Part shown: positions 27,697-36,721 of the stretch, in pieces | How the letters are laid out: the number at the start of each line of letters is the position of its first letter | How positions within the stretch are numbered: position 1 is the first letter of the stretch | DNA from: Pirellulales bacterium | GTDB taxonomy: Bacteria; Planctomycetota; Planctomycetia; Pirellulales; Lacipirellulaceae | Assembly (NCBI GenBank): GCA_020847515.1 | Contig: JADLBW010000080.1 | Span: 1-46,331 of the forward strand | Length of the DNA: 46,331 nucleotides | Direction: 5' to 3' | The notes under the pieces: generated by a model | The model's database searches: none | What the model saw: only the letters and a program-made list of their open reading frames with translations | What the model was told of the DNA's origin: nothing | Position numbers and translations under genes: made by a program

Positions 27697-28797
27697 ATGA
27701 GCCTCGTTATCAAGCACATCGATTGCCGCATCGTCGACCACGCAGTCCGCCAAGATGGGGCAATTGTCTCTTCGCTCGGACGGCACTCGGCCTCGCGTTA
27801 CTGCATCGTCACGATTGAGAGCCGTGACGGCTTGTTCGGCTACGGCGAAGCGACGACTGCTCCCATCTGGAGCGGCGAATCGGCCGAAACGGCCACATGG
27901 ATGATCGACCGCTTTATCGGTCCGCTCTTGACGGGATCGACGTTCGACCATCCGGCCGAGGCGTTGGCCCTCGTCGACCGCCAACTGTACGGCAACCCGT
28001 TCGCGAAGGCCGCTGTCGACGTCGCGCTATGGGATTTGTGGGCGCGGCGGCAGGAGAAGGCCGTCGCGGACCTGATCGCTGATCGTCGCCCGGTCGAAGC
28101 GATACCCACCCGCGTTAGCATCGGCTGTTACCCAGCCGAGGAGACGGTGCGGCTGGCGCAGGAGTTCTGGGCCGCGGGCGTACGGACGCTCAAGTTTAAG
28201 ACCGGCGTTCCCGGCATCGACGACGTCGCGCGACTGCGGGCGGTGCGCGAAGAGCTGGGGGACGAGCCGATTTTCACGATCGACGCCAACGGCGCCTACG
28301 CGAGCGCAGACGAGGCGGTGCGCGCCGTTGAGGCCTTGGAGCCGTTCGCGCTGTCGCTGGTCGAACAGCCGACGCCGCGCGATCGCTTAAACATGCTGGC
28401 CGAAGTTCGCCGGCGCACCCGCACGCCGATCATGGCCGACGAGGCGGTGTTCTCGCCGGCCGAGTTGAATGAGGCGCTGGAACTCGACGCATTCGACGTG
28501 CTGTCGATCTATCCCGGCAAGAACGGCGGGTTCACGCACTCGTTGTCCATGGCGGCTGCGGCGCAGGCGGCCGGTAAAGCGTGTGCCATTGGCTCGAACC
28601 TGGAGACTGACCTGGGACAAGCGCCCCATGCGTGTCTCGCGGCTAGCCTGTCGGCCTTTCCGGTCGAGACGTATGCCTGCGATCTCATGGGTTCGCTGTT
28701 TTATAGCGAGTCGGCTGTGACGCCGCCGATAGTGCTGGACAAGGGGCGGGTGATTCCGCCTCGCGGAATAGGCTTTGGAGTCGTGCCGCGTGTCTAG
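27697..28797 (+). CDS. Mandelate racemase/muconate-lactonizing (enolase superfamily) enzyme
   Basis: 366 residues with the complete muconate-lactonizing-subgroup active site: K166-F-K168 on strand 2, metal ligands D196 (DANG), E223 (VEQP) and D248 (ADEA), and K275 (YPGKNGG). The mechanism in this group is proton abstraction next to a carboxylate, giving cycloisomerisation, racemisation or dehydration. Catalytic residues alone do not fix the substrate. The neighbours (amidohydrolases, RraA, symporter) suggest a sugar-acid-derived compound. The gene starts 13 bp after the ROK gene and overlaps the next gene by eight bases. Confidence 0.9.
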   Translation: MSLVIKHIDCRIVDHAVRQDGAIVSSLGRHSASRYCIVTIESRDGLFGYGEATTAPIWSGESAETATWMIDRFIGPLLTGSTFDHPAEALALVDRQLYGNPFAKAAVDVALWDLWARRQEKAVADLIADRRPVEAIPTRVSIGCYPAEETVRLAQEFWAAGVRTLKFKTGVPGIDDVARLRAVREELGDEPIFTIDANGAYASADEAVRAVEALEPFALSLVEQPTPRDRLNMLAEVRRRTRTPIMADEAVFSPAELNEALELDAFDVLSIYPGKNGGFTHSLSMAAAAQAAGKACAIGSNLETDLGQAPHACLAASLSAFPVETYACDLMGSLFYSESAVTPPIVLDKGRVIPPRGIGFGVVPRV

Positions 28798-29530
28798 AGC
28801 CGCCTCGATTATCGATGCGCACGCCATGCTGGGCGAGGAGACGTACCTCTCGCTCACCGCCAGCGAGTTGTTGCGCCGGATGGATGCGGCGGGCGTTTCG
28901 ACGGCCCTCGCGCGGCCGCTAGGTGCGGGATTGATCGTAGACAACCGCGCCGGCAACGACCTCGTTTTAAGCGCGGGCCCGCGCATTCGCGGCTTGGTCA
29001 GCGCCAATCCGTGGTGGGGCGACCGCGGCCTGGCGGAGCTTGATCGTTGTCGCGAGGTGGGCGCCGTCGGGATGTTTCTCGACCCCCTCCGGCAGGGTTT
29101 CTTCCCGACCGAGCCGGCGCCAGTTCCGTTCTACGAACGTGCACAGCAATACGATTGGCCGATCGTGTTCCGCACGGGCGCCTACGTGTTTGCCGACGTG
29201 TTGGCGGTCGTCGAGGTGGCCCGGCGATTTCCTACGATCCAGTTCGTCGCCGGATTTGGCGGATTCGCCGACATGTGGTTTGAGATCGCCGACGCCATCG
29301 GCAGCGTACCGAACTTGCATCTGGATGCATCGTTGCTGTGGTCGGACGGAATCGAAGAAATCATCAAGCGATTCGGCGCCCAGCGCGTGCTGTTCGGCAG
29401 CGCCGAGCCTCGCAATCGTTACGCTGCCGCCCTGCGGACGCTGGATCGGCTTGAACTGTCGACCGCGGAGCAAGAAGCGATCTTTCACGGCAATGCGACC
29501 CGCATCTTCCACTTGGAGCCGCTGCGGTGA
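28790..29530 (+). CDS. Amidohydrolase-family protein lacking most metal ligands (probable pseudoenzyme)
   Basis: I place the start at GTG 28790, which overlaps the stop of the enolase-superfamily gene (246 residues); a TTG at 28775 is the alternative. Its order of strands matches amidohydrolase_2 proteins and its two downstream neighbours, but the metal site is gone. DAHAM replaces DxHxH (only H11 kept), FRTGAY replaces LHTG, FGGFAD replaces HLG or HAG, and GSAEP replaces GSDYP. It may be an inactive partner subunit or ligand-binding protein for one of the active paralogues. The stop overlaps the next GTG start by four bases (GTGA), so translation is coupled. Confidence 0.78.
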   Translation: MSRAASIIDAHAMLGEETYLSLTASELLRRMDAAGVSTALARPLGAGLIVDNRAGNDLVLSAGPRIRGLVSANPWWGDRGLAELDRCREVGAVGMFLDPLRQGFFPTEPAPVPFYERAQQYDWPIVFRTGAYVFADVLAVVEVARRFPTIQFVAGFGGFADMWFEIADAIGSVPNLHLDASLLWSDGIEEIIKRFGAQRVLFGSAEPRNRYAAALRTLDRLELSTAEQEAIFHGNATRIFHLEPLR

Positions 29531-30330
29531 CGCGCATCATCGATTTCCATACGCATCTGGACGAGCGGTGGTTGCATGTCAAGTGCGACAGCGCCGCCGA
29601 CATGGTCCGCACGCTCGACCGCTTCGAGGTCGAAGCGGCCTGCGTCTTCACGATCATGGGATTCTACGAGCCCTGTCCGGCTCACAACGATGCGCTCCTG
29701 CGGCGCGCCGACCAGTACCCCGACCGACTGATCCCCTTTGCGACAGTCGACCCCAAGCAGGGCCGTGCGGCGGCGGACGAGCTCGAACGATGCCTGGCCA
29801 ATCCGCGGTTTCGCGGCGTGAAGTTTCACCCCTGGTTGCAGGCATTTGCCGCCAGCATGCTGCGAGATACGATGCTCGACGTCTTGCAGATCGCCGCGCG
29901 GCATCGCGTGCCGGTGCTGCTGCACGACGGCACGCCGCCTTACTCAACGACCTATCAAGTCGCGAACCTGGCCCGCTGGTCGCCGGAAACCACAATCGTG
30001 CTGGGCCACGCCGGGTCGGCCGACTACGTCGACGCGGCGGCACAGCTCATGCGCGACATTCCCAATCTATACGGGTGTTATTGCGGCCCGCGGGCGGGCG
30101 ACCTGCGGCGCCTGCTGGATCTGGCCGGACCGGAAAAGATTCTATTTGGCTCCGATTTCGGCGCGGCGGGCTGGCGGCTATTGCCTGAACGGATCGATAA
30201 CGTCTTGGAGGCGGGACTGACGGACCAGCAGCTCGAACTGATTCTTGCGGGCAACGCGGCCCGACTGCTGAAACTCGACGAGCGCCCCCTCGCCCAGCCG
30301 CTCTTGCCCCACAGGGAGGAGGCGCGGTGA
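29527..30330 (+). CDS. Amidohydrolase-family (amidohydrolase_2) hydrolase
   Basis: 267 residues from GTG 29527. The metal site is complete: H8 and H10 (DFHTHLD), HDG on strand 5 (VLLHDGTPP), HAG on strand 6 (VLGHAGSAD) and D in FGSDFG. Amidohydrolase_2 enzymes hydrolyse lactones or amides or act as decarboxylases; several sugar-acid lactonases belong here. The gene overlaps both neighbours by four bases, so the three amidohydrolase genes form a coupled block. No signal peptide: cytoplasmic. Confidence 0.88.
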   Translation: MTRIIDFHTHLDERWLHVKCDSAADMVRTLDRFEVEAACVFTIMGFYEPCPAHNDALLRRADQYPDRLIPFATVDPKQGRAAADELERCLANPRFRGVKFHPWLQAFAASMLRDTMLDVLQIAARHRVPVLLHDGTPPYSTTYQVANLARWSPETTIVLGHAGSADYVDAAAQLMRDIPNLYGCYCGPRAGDLRRLLDLAGPEKILFGSDFGAAGWRLLPERIDNVLEAGLTDQQLELILAGNAARLLKLDERPLAQPLLPHREEAR

Positions 30331-31202
30331 TCGTCGACGTTCACGCCCATTGCTGGCCGCCGGGCGCCTTCTCGGAGGAGTTCATCGCCGATGCGCGGCG
30401 CATGCGCGCCAGCGCCGTGAGCCTGCTGACGCCCCGAGAGCGGTATTGCGAGAATTTGCCCGCCAACCAGGAGGTGGTGACCATTGTATTCGGCGGCAAG
30501 GCGCGGCTATCCGGGCTCTGGGTCGATGACGCGGCGGTAGCCGACTACGTGGCCCAGGCGCCCCAGACGATGATCGGCTTTCTGTCAGTCGACCCGACGC
30601 AACCGGGCTGGGAAGACGAGCTTCGAAAGGGACGCGAGCGTTACGCAATGCGCGGCATCAAGCTGCTGCCGATGTACGCCAATTTCTATCCCCAGGACGA
30701 GCGGCTGGACCCGCTATGGAAGTACGCGGGCCGCCACAATTTGCCGGTGCTGCTGCACACGGGGACGACGTTCGTGGCCAAGGCCCCGCTCGATTGCACG
30801 CTGCCTCGGCACTTAGACGTGGTCGCGCGGCGATTTCCCGACGTGAAGATGATTCTGGCGCACCTGGGCCATCCGTACGAGGCCGAGACGGTCGTCGTCA
30901 TTCGAAAGCACGCCAATCTGTATGCGGACGTCAGCGCGCTGGTCTATCGCCCGTGGCAGTTGTTTCACAGTCTGATGCTGGTCCACGAATACAACGTATG
31001 GGACAAAATCCTCTTCGGCACCGATTACCCGGTCACCACGGTGAACGAGACCATGGCCGGACTGAGATCGTTGGCCGAGGCCAAGATTGATCGATTTTCA
31101 TTGCCGGCCGAGGAGATTGAGCGCTTGATTTTTCGCGATGCGTTGTCGCTGCTGGGGCTGGCCGATTTTCGCGAGCGTCTGGCAGATCGGAGCCGCCTAT
31201 GA
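30327..31202 (+). CDS. Amidohydrolase-family (amidohydrolase_2) hydrolase
   Basis: 291 residues from GTG 30327. Metal ligands: H6 and H8 (DVHAHCW), LLHTGTTF, LAHLGHP and D in FGTDYPVT, all present. A GIKLLPMYANF segment occupies the usual strand 4. It shares the fold of the preceding two proteins but has diverged, so the three are probably not interchangeable. Its stop overlaps the symporter start (ATGA). Cytoplasmic. The substrate is unknown; lactone hydrolysis or decarboxylation is typical of the family. Confidence 0.88.
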   Translation: MIVDVHAHCWPPGAFSEEFIADARRMRASAVSLLTPRERYCENLPANQEVVTIVFGGKARLSGLWVDDAAVADYVAQAPQTMIGFLSVDPTQPGWEDELRKGRERYAMRGIKLLPMYANFYPQDERLDPLWKYAGRHNLPVLLHTGTTFVAKAPLDCTLPRHLDVVARRFPDVKMILAHLGHPYEAETVVVIRKHANLYADVSALVYRPWQLFHSLMLVHEYNVWDKILFGTDYPVTTVNETMAGLRSLAEAKIDRFSLPAEEIERLIFRDALSLLGLADFRERLADRSRL

Positions 31203-33094
31203 ACGCCTTGGCTGCCGTCAGCCTGTCGCTGTCGCGATTCGACTGGGCCGTCATCGCCGCCTATTCGCTCGCCATGGTGGGCCTGGGGTTGTACTTCTCG
31301 CGGGCGGCCACCAAAAGCGCCGAGAGCTATCTCATTGGCGAACGCAGCCTGCCGTGGTGGGTCATCGGGTTTGCCAACGTATCGACGTACTCAGATTGCG
31401 GCGGCGGATGGGTGTGGCTGTTCTTCGTCGGCGGATTCATGTACTTAAACCAGATCGCCTGGATTGCCTGGCCGATCTGGATGCCGCTAGTGGGAGTGTT
31501 TTGGGCGAAAATGTGGCGCCGCAGCGGGCTGGTGACCACCGGTGAATTGATCGAGTTCCGCTATTCGGGACGAATGGCGGCGGCGTTCCGCGGCTTCTAT
31601 GGGCTTTACGCCTGTCTCGGTTGGGCGACCGTATTCTTGGGATACGGCACCGCCATGCTCTCGCAGATGCTGGCGCCGCTCATTGGCTGGACGCCGCTGG
31701 AGGTGGTATTGGTCTTCGGCGCCATCGCGCTGAGCTACACGCTGTTGGGCGGCCTGCTAGGGGCCGCATATATCGACGTACCGCAATTCTTCATCTTCTT
31801 CCTTGCGGCATGCGCCGTGTGGTACTTCGGCGTGGCGGACTTTGGCAGTTATCGGGAAGTGCTCGATCGGGCCATGGCGAACCGGCCGGCGGACTTTTGG
31901 CAGATCGTGCCGCCGTCGACGGGCGGCAATCAGTATGTCCAGCCGCTGACGCTCGTCGCCCTGAGCCTCATCGGTCTGTTCCTGGCGGGCAGTCCCTGCG
32001 CGGGGGAAGGCTGGACGGCCCAACGCTGTCTGGCCGCGAAGGACGAGCGGCATGCCGTCCTGGGCCAGATCTTTAACTGCTTACTGACGCTTGTCGTGCG
32101 GATGGTTCCGCTGTTGCCGCTGGCGATGCTGGCCATCGCCCTCTATCCGGCCTCCGATCCCGGCGGGCACACGTCGATGAGGCTCCCCGGCGGCGAGACG
32201 GCGCCCTCGATCAGCGTCTGGTCGCAATTGGTCATCCGCTACGCCGATCGAGTCCCCGGCTTTGGCGGCATCTTGATCGCCGCCGTGCTGGCCGGTTATA
32301 TGTCGACCGTCGGCACGCTCCTGCAATGGGGTTCGTCGTTCGTCGTCAACGACTTTTACCGGCGGCACGTTCGACCGCACGCCGCCGAAGGGCAATACAT
32401 CCTTGTCGCCCGCCTGACGATGGTCGTAATGATGGTCTTGGGCGCGTTCCTGGCGGTAGGCATCGACGATATCGGACCGTGGGTGTTCTTTATTAACGCG
32501 GCAATGATCGCCCCGGCGCTGCCCTTGGCCTGGCTGCGGTGGTTCTGGTCGCGGTTCAATGTATGGGGTGAACTGTTCGGCCTGGTGATTTCTGTTCCGC
32601 TGGCGAGCCTTGTCTGGTTCTGGATTCCTTGGGAAGCAGACGGGCGAATCTGGCAGCCGACGCTGTTGCTGCTAGGGGTGGGCCTGGTTGGGAGCGTCGT
32701 CGTGGCCCTACTGACGCCGCCGGAATCGGACGAAACGCTCCGCAAGTTCTATCTGAAGGTTCGTCCCCCCGGCGCCTGGCGCCGAATCCGTAACGACCTG
32801 GCGGCCGCAGGGGCCATAGATCTGGAGCAGCAGCGACGGGAGTTTCACTGGGACCTGGCGGCTTCGATGTGCGGGATCGTGTTTTGTTTTACGATGGTGT
32901 ACGCGTTCTTTATGTCGGTCATGCTTCGCTGGCCGGCGGCTGCAGCGCTGAGCGCCGCCGCCGCCATCAGCGGGGCGGCCTTCTTCCACTGCTGGCTTCG
33001 AAGCGTGGCTGCGTCTAGCCAAACAGAAGCCATGCGACTGTCGCGGGCAACCACGGCGTTGCCGGCCCCCTTGGAAGTCGAATTACCCGTTTGA
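31199..33094 (+). CDS. Sodium:solute symporter (SSS family)
   Basis: 631 residues with 13 or more hydrophobic helices. The N-terminal region reads WAVIAAYSLAMVGLGLYFS, then ESYLIGERSLPWWVIGFAN, then STYS, in the order of SSS transporters (SGLT/PutP/PanF fold), with the GLLGAAYIDVPQ segment at TM4-5. It is longer than typical sugar transporters because of a C-terminal extension with two further helices. It imports a small molecule with sodium, most likely the product of the exported enzymes (inference from the operon). It overlaps the amidohydrolase gene by four bases. Confidence 0.9.
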   Translation: MNALAAVSLSLSRFDWAVIAAYSLAMVGLGLYFSRAATKSAESYLIGERSLPWWVIGFANVSTYSDCGGGWVWLFFVGGFMYLNQIAWIAWPIWMPLVGVFWAKMWRRSGLVTTGELIEFRYSGRMAAAFRGFYGLYACLGWATVFLGYGTAMLSQMLAPLIGWTPLEVVLVFGAIALSYTLLGGLLGAAYIDVPQFFIFFLAACAVWYFGVADFGSYREVLDRAMANRPADFWQIVPPSTGGNQYVQPLTLVALSLIGLFLAGSPCAGEGWTAQRCLAAKDERHAVLGQIFNCLLTLVVRMVPLLPLAMLAIALYPASDPGGHTSMRLPGGETAPSISVWSQLVIRYADRVPGFGGILIAAVLAGYMSTVGTLLQWGSSFVVNDFYRRHVRPHAAEGQYILVARLTMVVMMVLGAFLAVGIDDIGPWVFFINAAMIAPALPLAWLRWFWSRFNVWGELFGLVISVPLASLVWFWIPWEADGRIWQPTLLLLGVGLVGSVVVALLTPPESDETLRKFYLKVRPPGAWRRIRNDLAAAGAIDLEQQRREFHWDLAASMCGIVFCFTMVYAFFMSVMLRWPAAAALSAAAAISGAAFFHCWLRSVAASSQTEAMRLSRATTALPAPLEVELPV

Positions 33095-33107
33095 GCGTTG
33101 ATTCAAC

Positions 33108-33617
33108 ATGCCAGTGCGAGCCGAAGATCCCGTGCGAAACCCCTACGACGCCGCCGCCGAAAGAGACCGGCACGCGCTCTGGCAAGCGCTAATCGCCCGG
33201 GATTCCGAATCGTTCGTGCAGGCCGACTGGTCGCTCTGCGCCGACGACTTCGCCAGCGACCGGTTCGAGGGAATCAGCGCCCACGGCTCGTGGAACCCGA
33301 TCCATTGGACGTTGCGTTACCCAACCTTGGAGTCCTATCGCGATGACTGGCTGGCGATGGCCGAGCGCTATTTGGCGACGCCGCTGGCGGCGATTTCCCA
33401 TCGCGACCTTCTCTATCGCATGCAGCAATTTGCCAAGGTGGAAATAAGCGGCGATCGGGCCGTGGTCTGGAAGCAATTCGCCGCCGACGAGCCGCTAAGC
33501 GACGGGGGCCGTTATCAAATTGCGGCGCAAAGCGTTTATCGGTTACACCGCCTGCGGAATCGCTGGTTGATCGTGGGATTCGTCGGCTACCTTCCTATGG
33601 AGTCTCGCGGCACATGA
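33108..33617 (+). CDS. NTF2/SnoaL-like small protein
   Basis: 169 residues, 13 bp after the symporter gene. The layout (an N-terminal helix ARDSESFVQADWSLCADDF, then beta strands ending VYRLHRLRNRWLIVGFVGYL) is that of cone-shaped NTF2-like/SnoaL folds, which bind or isomerise small hydrophobic or polar ligands. No catalytic pair is assigned. It overlaps the creatininase-family gene by four bases, so it is probably part of the same pathway. Function unknown. Confidence 0.7.
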   Translation: MPVRAEDPVRNPYDAAAERDRHALWQALIARDSESFVQADWSLCADDFASDRFEGISAHGSWNPIHWTLRYPTLESYRDDWLAMAERYLATPLAAISHRDLLYRMQQFAKVEISGDRAVVWKQFAADEPLSDGGRYQIAAQSVYRLHRLRNRWLIVGFVGYLPMESRGT

Positions 33618-34438
33618 AGTGGACCGAGCTCACATCGCCGAGCCTGGGCGCGCTGTCGCACGGCACGATATGCGTGTTGCCGCTGGGTGCCACTGAACAG
33701 CATGGACCGCATCTGCCGGTGGGCGCCGATCAGCTCATCGCCGATGCGCTGGCCGAGCGGCTTGACGCCGCCTGCGGCGGAAAGCTGCTCCTCTTACCGG
33801 GGTTGCCGGCGACCTGCAGTGAGCATCACATGGCGTTTCCGGGGACGCTCACGCTAGATCATGAAACCTGCGCCCGAGTCGTCATGCAGCTTATCCAGTC
33901 GGCGGCGCGGCACGGATTTCGACGGTTCTTCGTGCTGAACGCCCATGGCGGAAATATGGCGATCGGCGGCGTCATCGCCGAGCAGGTTGCGAAGCTGTTG
34001 CCGGAAGTCGACGCCGTGTTCGGCACGTGGTTTCGCATGGCCTCCGAGGCGCTGCGCCCGCTGGTCGAGGGAGCGTATCCGGCGGTGGGCCATGCTTGCG
34101 AGTTCGAAACCAGCCTCATCATGGCGCTGCGCGGCGAGTTGGTGAACGAGTCGGCGATTGCCGACGGCGGAACGCCGCCCGATTCAAACCTGTTGCGATT
34201 CGATCTGTTGAGCGGCGGCCCGACCGTGCGCGCCGTGCCGTTCGATCGCATTACAACGAACGGAGTGTGGGGAAAACCCTCCCTGGCCACGGCGAAGAAA
34301 GGAACGGCGATTCTCGAAATCGTGCTGCCGGCCATCAGGCGCCTGCTGCAGGCCCATTGGCCTGATGCCCCGGGCCTCGACGGCCGGTCGGAGACCCCTG
34401 CCAATTGCGATACGGGGGGCGCGGCATGTACTCGATAG
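33614..34438 (+). CDS. Creatininase-family amidohydrolase
   Basis: 274 residues with the family's metal site: PLGATEQHGPHLPVGAD (E28, H30, H33, D39), SEHHMAFPG, NAHGGN (H111) and GHACEFETS (H160, E163/E165). Creatininase-family enzymes hydrolyse cyclic amides or lactones or cleave formamides (creatininase, MftE, FAPy deformylase-like). The Mn/Zn ligands appear intact. Together with RidA it hints that the pathway substrate or an intermediate contains nitrogen; that is inference. It overlaps the genes on both sides. Confidence 0.88.
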   Translation: MKWTELTSPSLGALSHGTICVLPLGATEQHGPHLPVGADQLIADALAERLDAACGGKLLLLPGLPATCSEHHMAFPGTLTLDHETCARVVMQLIQSAARHGFRRFFVLNAHGGNMAIGGVIAEQVAKLLPEVDAVFGTWFRMASEALRPLVEGAYPAVGHACEFETSLIMALRGELVNESAIADGGTPPDSNLLRFDLLSGGPTVRAVPFDRITTNGVWGKPSLATAKKGTAILEIVLPAIRRLLQAHWPDAPGLDGRSETPANCDTGGAACTR

Positions 34439-35499
34439 GCTTGATCGGCTGCGGCGAAGTGGCCGAACATGGCCATTTGCCGGCCATCCTCGGCGGCGGG
34501 GATTTTCGCCTGGCCGCGACGTGCGATTTGAATCGACGCCGGGCGGAATTGCTGGCGAGCCGCGCCGGCGGTGCAGCCCACTATACGGATTGGCGCGAGC
34601 TCTTGGCCCGGGAAGCGGAACTCGACGCCGTCGTTCTGGCATTGCCGCCGGAAATCAGTCCCGAGGTGGCGATCGAGTGCCTGGGGCGCAAACTGGCAGT
34701 TTTGGACGAGAAGCCCTTAGCGACAACGCTTGCTGACGGGCGGCGCTTGCAGCGGGCGGTGGAGCAGCATCGCGGCGTCTACCAGGTCGGATTTGTGCTC
34801 CGCTATGGTCAGTGGGTGAACGAGATCAGCCGGCTGACAGCCCAATTGGGCAGCCCGCTGCAGATCAGCGTCGAAGTATATGACGAGCGGCTTAACCCGG
34901 ACGATCCAGCGCACCTCGCTCGTATTACCGGGTTCATCAAAACCAGCTCCGCCATGACGCACGAGGGCTCCCATGTCATCGACTACGTCAGTCTTTGGAA
35001 TCCTTCGCACTGGACGAGCGCTAGCGCCGTAGCGAAACAGACGTCTGCCGCGTTCAGCGGACCGAACATTTGGGAATCCCGCATCAATCTCGCCGATCGG
35101 TCGACGGTCCTTGTGCGAATCGGGTGGTTGTTGCCGGAGCTGCCCCCTTCGACGGTCACAATCGTCGGCCCTGCCGGGCGGCTCGATTTCGATTGCGCCG
35201 CCGGCCGCGGCCATGTGGAGCTAGACGGCGCAGAGAAGTCCTTTGCCGCACCGCCGCTGGCCCCTGAGTGGAGCAGCCAATACGCGGCGTTCGCCGAGGC
35301 GATTGCGCGCGGGCATGCTGCGTCGGCGACCGTGGATGACGGCCTGCGAGCCTTGGAGACGACGCTCGCCTGTGAGCTATCGGCGCGCACTGGTTCGGCG
35401 ATTGCGCCCGCAGATCTCTATGCCGAAGCCGCACGATCGACCAGCGACTGCGGCTTAGTTAATCAAGAAGCCCCTGATCGCCCTGTCGAATCCTGCTGA
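34426..35499 (+). CDS. Gfo/Idh/MocA-family NAD(P)-dependent oxidoreductase
   Basis: I choose ATG 34426 (357 residues), which overlaps the creatininase gene by 13 bases; the upstream TTG is unlikely. The Rossmann motif GLIGCGEVAEHGHLPAI opens the protein, and EKP (residues 95-97) is the cofactor/catalytic Lys motif. The C-terminal half has the usual beta-sheet domain. The downstream His of the typical D-x3-H motif is not obvious. Members oxidise sugars or sugar acids. The substrate is unknown. Confidence 0.88.
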   Translation: MYSIGLIGCGEVAEHGHLPAILGGGDFRLAATCDLNRRRAELLASRAGGAAHYTDWRELLAREAELDAVVLALPPEISPEVAIECLGRKLAVLDEKPLATTLADGRRLQRAVEQHRGVYQVGFVLRYGQWVNEISRLTAQLGSPLQISVEVYDERLNPDDPAHLARITGFIKTSSAMTHEGSHVIDYVSLWNPSHWTSASAVAKQTSAAFSGPNIWESRINLADRSTVLVRIGWLLPELPPSTVTIVGPAGRLDFDCAAGRGHVELDGAEKSFAAPPLAPEWSSQYAAFAEAIARGHAASATVDDGLRALETTLACELSARTGSAIAPADLYAEAARSTSDCGLVNQEAPDRPVESC

Positions 35500-35537
35500 C
35501 AGACATCGGCTACACCCAGCAGCCAGGCGACGCGTTC

Positions 35538-35921
35538 ATGACGCATGACATTCAGCCCATCCGTGGTCCGGGAGTGGTCGCAAGCGCACTGCCGTTTTCA
35601 GCCGGCATACGGGCGGGCGGCTTCGTCTTTGTGTCGGGCATGGCCTCGGCCGATGAAAACGGGCGGATCATTCACGACACATTTGAAAATGAAGCTCGTC
35701 GCACCTATGAAAACCTCGCCCGAGTGCTTCACGCGGCCGGGCTCGGCTTCGACCGCGTCGTGCAGGTGCGCTGCTATCTCCAGCGGCAGGACGACTGGGA
35801 CGCCCACAATCGCATCTACCGAGAGTTTTTTTCCGAGCCGTTCCCCGCCCGGACGACGCTGGTAGGCTGCCTGGGCGATCTTGTTAAATACGAGGTTGAG
35901 TGTATTGCCTACGCCGGTTGA
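35538..35921 (+). CDS. RidA-family protein (Rid/YjgF/YER057c/UK114)
   Basis: 127 residues, the normal length. It has the RidA core, with R105 in PARTTLVG and E119/E121 near the end; these correspond to the substrate-binding Arg and a Glu of imine-hydrolysing members. Many RidA proteins deaminate reactive enamine/imine intermediates, but several subfamilies have other roles. Presence in a catabolic operon suggests an imine, enamine or related intermediate in this pathway. Confidence 0.88.
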   Translation: MTHDIQPIRGPGVVASALPFSAGIRAGGFVFVSGMASADENGRIIHDTFENEARRTYENLARVLHAAGLGFDRVVQVRCYLQRQDDWDAHNRIYREFFSEPFPARTTLVGCLGDLVKYEVECIAYAG

Positions 35922-35969
35922 CGCTGGCCGTCCGAATGTATCCGCTTCCCGTAAGCCCGGTTGCACGAT

Positions 35970-36644
35970 ATGGCTCTTCCTGACGACGACCTTGCTCGTT
36001 TTGCTTGGATCCGTGAAAACCTGCGCGTTCCAGCGGTCTGCGATATTCTCGACGATCTGGGCCGCCGCGACCGTGCGATGCACCATCGGCTGCGCCCGCT
36101 CGATGCGGCGAACTGTGTTATCGTCGGGCGCGCCCGGACGTTTCGATGGATGGAGGTCGACTACGTCGTCGAAGACGACCCGTATGGCCTGGAAATCGAG
36201 GCGATCGATTCACTCGGCCCCGGCGACGTGGCCGTGCATTCGAGCGACGCCAGTTGGACCAACGCTCCCTGGGGCGAGCTCATGAGTACGCTGGCCAAGC
36301 GCAACGGCTCAGCCGGATGCGTGTGCGACGGGCTCATCCGCGACTGTCTGCAGATCATCGACATGGGATACCCCGTGTTTTACGGCGGCATCCGCCCGCT
36401 GGACAGCAAGGGGCGCGGCCGGGTCATGGCCTACGACGTCCCCGTCCGATGCGGCGACGTTCTGGTCCAGCCCGGCGAACTGATATTTGCCGACTTCGAC
36501 GGCGTAGTGGCGATTCCGCGATCCGTTGAGGACCAGACGCTGCGCTTGGCCGAGGAGAAGCTCACGAAGGAAAATCTCACCCGGCGCGGCCTGCTGGAAG
36601 GGCGGACGCTGCGGCAGGTTTTCGACGAGTATGGCGTGTTGTAA
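35970..36644 (+). CDS. RraA-family protein (4-hydroxy-4-methyl-2-oxoglutarate aldolase-like)
   Basis: I place the start at ATG 35970 (224 residues); a TTG at 35961 gives three more. The RraA core is visible: CVCDGLIRDC, where the Arg-Asp pair binds substrate and metal in the aldolases, and GELIFADFDGVVAIP. Family members are HMG/CHA aldolases or oxaloacetate decarboxylases (metal-dependent) or RNase E inhibitors; in a catabolic operon a final retro-aldol step is more likely. It lies 48 bp after RidA. Confidence 0.87.
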   Translation: MALPDDDLARFAWIRENLRVPAVCDILDDLGRRDRAMHHRLRPLDAANCVIVGRARTFRWMEVDYVVEDDPYGLEIEAIDSLGPGDVAVHSSDASWTNAPWGELMSTLAKRNGSAGCVCDGLIRDCLQIIDMGYPVFYGGIRPLDSKGRGRVMAYDVPVRCGDVLVQPGELIFADFDGVVAIPRSVEDQTLRLAEEKLTKENLTRRGLLEGRTLRQVFDEYGVL

Positions 36645-36721
36645 TCGATTCGCCGACGCGACTGGATGGTGAGGTCGCGCTCGATCGGCACTTACCCGGC
36701 GCGCTTTGAGCGCCTCCAGCG

